Positions 5,102 to 7,768 of a DNA stretch of 7,768 nucleotides are shown here, in pieces (position 1 is the first letter of the stretch; every line of letters starts with the position of its first letter). The notes beneath the pieces were generated by a model. The model had not been told where the DNA came from. It searched no databases and saw only the letters and a list, made by a program, of their open reading frames with translations. This stretch comes from Sulfurovum sp. Lineage in GTDB: Bacteria; Campylobacterota; Campylobacteria; Campylobacterales; Sulfurovaceae. Location of the stretch: NCBI GenBank assembly GCA_003978375.1, contig QNZW01000089.1:1-7768 (forward strand), in the 5' to 3' direction. The position numbers were made by a program, and so were the translations under genes.

Positions 5102-6374
5102 AGACGAGGTATTAGAAGCACTAAAACATACAAATGTCTTTCTTACAGGAGGTGCAGGTGTAGGTAAAAGTTATATCACCAATGAAGTGATAAAAGCATA
5201 CCGAAACAAGGCAAAACAGGTAGTTTCTTTAGGTTCTACTGGGGTAAGTGCTGTAAATATTGGTGGGTTTACGGTTCATAGTTTTTTTGTATTTGGGATA
5301 GCCTCAAATTTCGACGCACTGAAACAAAGCGATAAACGAGCCAAAAAACGTTTAACAGATTTAAAAAAGATACTTAAAGCAACTGATCTTATTATTATTG
5401 ATGAAATTTCTATGATAAGTGCAACCCTGTTAGATATGATAGCCTATAGACTCAATAATTATGGATACTTAGGTAAGGTATTGTTTGTGGGTGACTTTTT
5501 TCAGTTGCCACCAATAGTAAAATCAAATAATCAAAGAGATGTTTTTGGTGAGGCTTTGTATGCTTTTGAATCCATGGCATGGCAACGGTTTGAGCTAAAA
5601 GTCATAGAGCTTACACAAATGAAACGCACAACAGACAAAGAATTTACCCATATACTCTCAAAAGTTCGTAGAGGTATTTGTGATGAAGAAGTTGAAACTT
5701 ATATGTTGCAGCTGAGTAATACACAAGGATTAAAAAACAATCCTACATATTTGTACGGACGTAATGTTGAGGTAGAGCAGACCAATCGGGAAAAACTTAA
5801 TGAATTGGATACCGAAGAGACTATACTTTTTGCGAATATAGAGATGTTTGGACATGTACATGAAAAAAAGCTTCATGGCTGGAAAAACATGTTGCCAATC
5901 TCTGAACAACTTACACTCAAAGTGGGTGTTCCTATACTTTTTACTGTCAACAAATGGGGAAAATTTGTCAATGGAGAAAGAGGTATCTTAACAAAGATAG
6001 AGGATGAATATCTTATTGTGGAAAAAGATGAAACATTTGTACGTGTTGAACGCCATGATTTTGAGTTGTTAGATATGATAGTAAAAGATGATGGTACGGT
6101 AGAAACCATGAGTTTGGCAACACTTTCACAATTTCCTCTTAAATTAGCGTATGCTGTAACCATACATAAATCACAAGGCATGAGTATAGATAATCTCGTG
6201 TGCAATGTGGATAATATTTTTGCACCAAGCCAATTTTATGTAGCCATATCACGCGCCATTAATCCTAAAAAATTAAAACTAGATTTCAATAAAGGTGATT
6301 TAACACGCTATTTACGCCAAGTCATCAACGTAGATCAAAGGGTTATTGCTTATTATGAAACTATAGAAACTTAA
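5091..6374 (+). CDS. Pif1-like SF1B DNA helicase
   Basis: 427 aa cytoplasmic ATP-dependent 5'-3' DNA helicase of the Pif1/RecD-like group. Motifs in order: GGAGVGKS (20-27, Walker A, Lys26); STG and HSFF (49-66, Ia region); LIIIDEISMI (100-109, Walker B Asp104-Glu105); VGDFFQLPP (133-141, motif III); LTQMKRT (174-180, motif IV-like); VNGERG (293-298, typical of Pif1-type); AVTIHKSQGMSID (355-367, motif V); and YVAISRA (383-389, motif VI with Arg388). It is a minimal helicase core with no added domain. The start TTG (5091-5093) lies inside the end of the RNase gene; only AAGG (5081-5084) supports it, 6 nt upstream, so translational coupling is likely. Pif1 helicases handle G-quadruplexes and replication or repair intermediates. 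A functional link to the RNase is not evident. Confidence 0.92.
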   Translation: MADKDEVLEALKHTNVFLTGGAGVGKSYITNEVIKAYRNKAKQVVSLGSTGVSAVNIGGFTVHSFFVFGIASNFDALKQSDKRAKKRLTDLKKILKATDLIIIDEISMISATLLDMIAYRLNNYGYLGKVLFVGDFFQLPPIVKSNNQRDVFGEALYAFESMAWQRFELKVIELTQMKRTTDKEFTHILSKVRRGICDEEVETYMLQLSNTQGLKNNPTYLYGRNVEVEQTNREKLNELDTEETILFANIEMFGHVHEKKLHGWKNMLPISEQLTLKVGVPILFTVNKWGKFVNGERGILTKIEDEYLIVEKDETFVRVERHDFELLDMIVKDDGTVETMSLATLSQFPLKLAYAVTIHKSQGMSIDNLVCNVDNIFAPSQFYVAISRAINPKKLKLDFNKGDLTRYLRQVINVDQRVIAYYETIET

Positions 6375-6448
6375 TAATTAAATCAAAAAATAGATTTTAA
6401 ATTTAACTGTTTTACTAGGTAAGAATCTTATCTTAAGCTTAATCATTA

Positions 6449-6454
6449 TATGAT
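6449..6454 (+). promoter_or_regulatory. -10 box of the riboswitch-controlled gene
   Basis: TATGAT lies so that transcription would start at about 6460-6462, exactly at the first base of aptamer helix P1. That agreement is the main support. No good -35 is visible 17 bp upstream (TCTTAT at 6426-6431). The rest of the gene-free stretch 6375-6448 is AT-rich, with short palindromes (TAAGCTTA; TAAGA/TCTTA at 6420-6435) and no convincing terminator for the helicase gene. Confidence 0.6.
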
Positions 6455-6461
6455 ATTTGTC

Positions 6462-6552
6462 TAAGATAAAGCCAAACCTATTGTGAAATAGGGACGGAAA
6501 GCTATGAGTCTATTATTAATGTGTATGAAAAATAGATTGTCAGGTTGCCTTA
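6462..6552 (+). ncRNA. c-di-GMP-I (GEMM-I) riboswitch aptamer
   Basis: All aptamer parts are present in order. P1 pairs TAAG (6462-6465) with CTTA (6549-6552). Then GCCAAACC (6471-6478). P2 is CCTATT/AATAGG (6477-6482 / 6487-6492), closed by a GTGA loop (GNRA type). Then GACGGAAAGC (6493-6502; consensus GACGCAAAGC). P3 is TCTATT/AATAGA (6509-6514 / 6531-6536). Then CAGGTTGCC (6541-6549). Counting against the V. cholerae Vc2 aptamer from memory, ligand contacts are kept: G20 (6471), A47 (6498) and C92 (6548), plus the G14-C93 (6465-6549) and C44-G83 (6495-6539) pairs. G at position 20 points to c-di-GMP and not cGAMP. It lies 49 nt upstream of a surface-protein gene. Confidence 0.92.
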
Positions 6553-6592
6553 AAAATTAATTAAAACAAGTATGAAATTAAAAATTTTGAGG
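6548..6592 (+). promoter_or_regulatory. Riboswitch expression platform: helix hiding the ribosome binding site
   Basis: CCTTAAAA (6548-6555) can pair with TTTTGAGG (6585-6592) over 8 bp, one of them G-U. The right strand contains most of the GAGGA ribosome binding site (6589-6593). The left strand contains the 3' half of aptamer P1 and the ligand-binding C (6548). The two structures exclude each other, so bound c-di-GMP should free the site and switch translation on. No hairpin with a U-tract is present, which argues for translational rather than termination control. This is inferred from pairing only. Confidence 0.55.
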
Positions 6593-6601
6593 ACAATACA
6601 A

Positions 6602-7768
6602 ATGAAATCTTTTTTAAAATTAACAAAATGCTTAAGGCTATCTATGCTTTTTATAATGGCAATGGCTTTAACAACAACAATTACAAACGCACTTGATATA
6701 TCATTAGACAATACAATTTCACTTGAACAGGGTACAGACTGTCAAAAGGGAGCTGTTTATAGACTAGGTACTGAGACAAAGTATAATGGAAAAGCTATTG
6801 ATTTATTATTAGAAATCATGAATGAAGACAATGAATATCATACCCTTATGAACAAAGCATGTCTTAACGTTGCAGATGGTATTCTCAATACCTTTTTGCG
6901 AGATAACGATGAGGGAGACAATCGTGCTTTTATGGACTTCAAAATAAGTCCAGTGGCTAAAGGCACCACTACGTCTCTTCCTGTAGATAGAATAACATTG
7001 GTTGGATTTGATTTAGATTCAACAGGTACTGCAACTACTGATACAGATGATATTTATATGAAATCACCAACTAAAGGATATGTAAATTCAACGGTATCTC
7101 ATGTTACTTATATGGAAGGAGATTTTGGGGATGGTTATAACATTAGACTCAAAGGTCAAAGTAGTGGTGATTGTAGTGATTCAGCTGGTGCACCTGATCC
7201 AACATGTCGTGGTGGAGGTATTGCATCATTTGGAACAGAAGGAGCCAATAAGGTAGATTATGTCTATCTTCGTGTACAAAATGACAATGCATATGGTGAA
7301 GAATCAGCAGAGAGTAAATCAGCTAGATTAATTCAAATTTCATTTAAAAAACTAGATATTATACCTATTTTAAATGGTACAGATTATGGAGATTTGCCTG
7401 CATCGTATGGAGAAGCATCTCACAAAATTAGTATTGCAACTGTTTTAGGCTATGGAGATGTAGCAGATGATGATAGCAATAAAGAGCATCATTCAATCAA
7501 TGCAGATGCAGACGATAATGCGAGTAGTGGGAGTAAAGGTAATTTTGATGATGAAGATGCTGTATCTATAGAAAACCAAGAAGCAAACACTTCTACATTT
7601 TTCATGAAAATAGGAGATACATATACATTCAATATCGGTACCTCAGGTAATGGTTATTTGAATGCATGGATTGATTTCAATGGAGATGGAGATTTTGATG
7701 ACGATGGAGAAAAGATTCTTGATGAGAAAGCTATTAATAGTAAATTAGCAATGAATACAGCAGTTGAA
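6602..7768 (+). CDS. Large secreted surface protein with GEVED-type domain (3' end outside window)
   Basis: 389 codons are open to the window edge, with no stop. Start ATG 6602: GAGGA (6589-6593) lies 8 nt upstream. An in-frame ATG at 6572 has no ribosome binding site. Residues 1 to about 31 are a signal peptide (hydrophobic core, TNA cleavage). Residues about 32-255 look beta-rich, with four cysteines, and are unrecognised. From residue 261 comes DYGDLPASYGEASH, the family's DYGDAPxSY motif. After an Asp-rich linker (DADDNASSG, DDEDAV) follows GNGYLNAWIDFNGDGDF (Trp356), the hallmark of GEVED domains, with an Asp/Gly calcium-type loop. Such domains occur in large bacterial surface and adhesion proteins, usually repeated, so more domains are expected beyond the edge. 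The upstream c-di-GMP riboswitch fits a role in attachment or biofilm; that role is inferred. Confidence 0.85.
   Translation, partial: MKSFLKLTKCLRLSMLFIMAMALTTTITNALDISLDNTISLEQGTDCQKGAVYRLGTETKYNGKAIDLLLEIMNEDNEYHTLMNKACLNVADGILNTFLRDNDEGDNRAFMDFKISPVAKGTTTSLPVDRITLVGFDLDSTGTATTDTDDIYMKSPTKGYVNSTVSHVTYMEGDFGDGYNIRLKGQSSGDCSDSAGAPDPTCRGGGIASFGTEGANKVDYVYLRVQNDNAYGEESAESKSARLIQISFKKLDIIPILNGTDYGDLPASYGEASHKISIATVLGYGDVADDDSNKEHHSINADADDNASSGSKGNFDDEDAVSIENQEANTSTFFMKIGDTYTFNIGTSGNGYLNAWIDFNGDGDFDDDGEKILDEKAINSKLAMNTAVE

Noticed and set aside
5873..6205. 110-codon minus-strand open frame in the helicase gene
   Set aside because: It is antisense to helicase motif regions, so it is a shadow without its own signals.
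6420..6435. TAAGA/TCTTA inverted repeat as terminator of the helicase gene
   Set aside because: A 5-bp AT-only stem without a following U-tract is too weak to call.
6572..6601. In-frame ATG at 6572 as start of the surface protein
   Set aside because: It has no ribosome binding site, and it adds ten residues before a good signal peptide start; ATG 6602 with GAGGA fits better.
1..7768. CRISPR array, tRNA/rRNA genes, insertion sequence or phage attachment site
   Set aside because: No regularly spaced repeats, cloverleaf or rRNA sequences, transposase or integrase motifs were found in any part of the window.

Overview
The window is AT-rich DNA with frequent TTG starts (three genes), AAGGA-type ribosome binding sites, good -10 boxes without clear -35 boxes, and a tightly packed layout. 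Together these suggest a free-living Campylobacterota (Sulfurovum/Sulfurimonas-like) bacterium. That placement is inferred from style and gene content; no marker gene is present.

Left part (1-2174, all minus strand): two tandem pairs of exported proteins. The first pair is small lipoproteins with a Cys-X-X-Cys N-terminus (1-273, cut by the window edge, and 325-771). The second pair is small outer-membrane beta-barrel-like proteins (899-1366 and 1520-2026). Each pair looks like a local duplication. The two barrel genes have their own promoters with the same design: a -10 box preceded by AACACT repeats spaced exactly 10 bp apart, which looks like a shared activator site.

Middle (2175-4087, minus): an HpcH/HpaI-CitE type lyase whose stop codon overlaps the TTG start of an MltB-like lytic transglycosylase. 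Divergent from these (4091-6374, plus) are a secreted RNase T2 with an N-terminal extension and an overlapping Pif1-like SF1B helicase. The two divergent starts are as little as 3 bp apart.

Right part (6375-7768, plus): this is the most interesting region. A -10 box is followed directly by a near-complete c-di-GMP-I (GEMM-I) riboswitch aptamer (6462-6552). After it comes a leader in which the 3' strand of aptamer helix P1 can instead pair with the ribosome binding site. The controlled gene (6602 to beyond the edge) encodes a secreted surface protein with a GEVED-type domain. The predicted logic is that c-di-GMP binding frees the ribosome binding site and turns on a surface or adhesion protein. 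No c-di-GMP-making or -degrading enzyme lies in the window.
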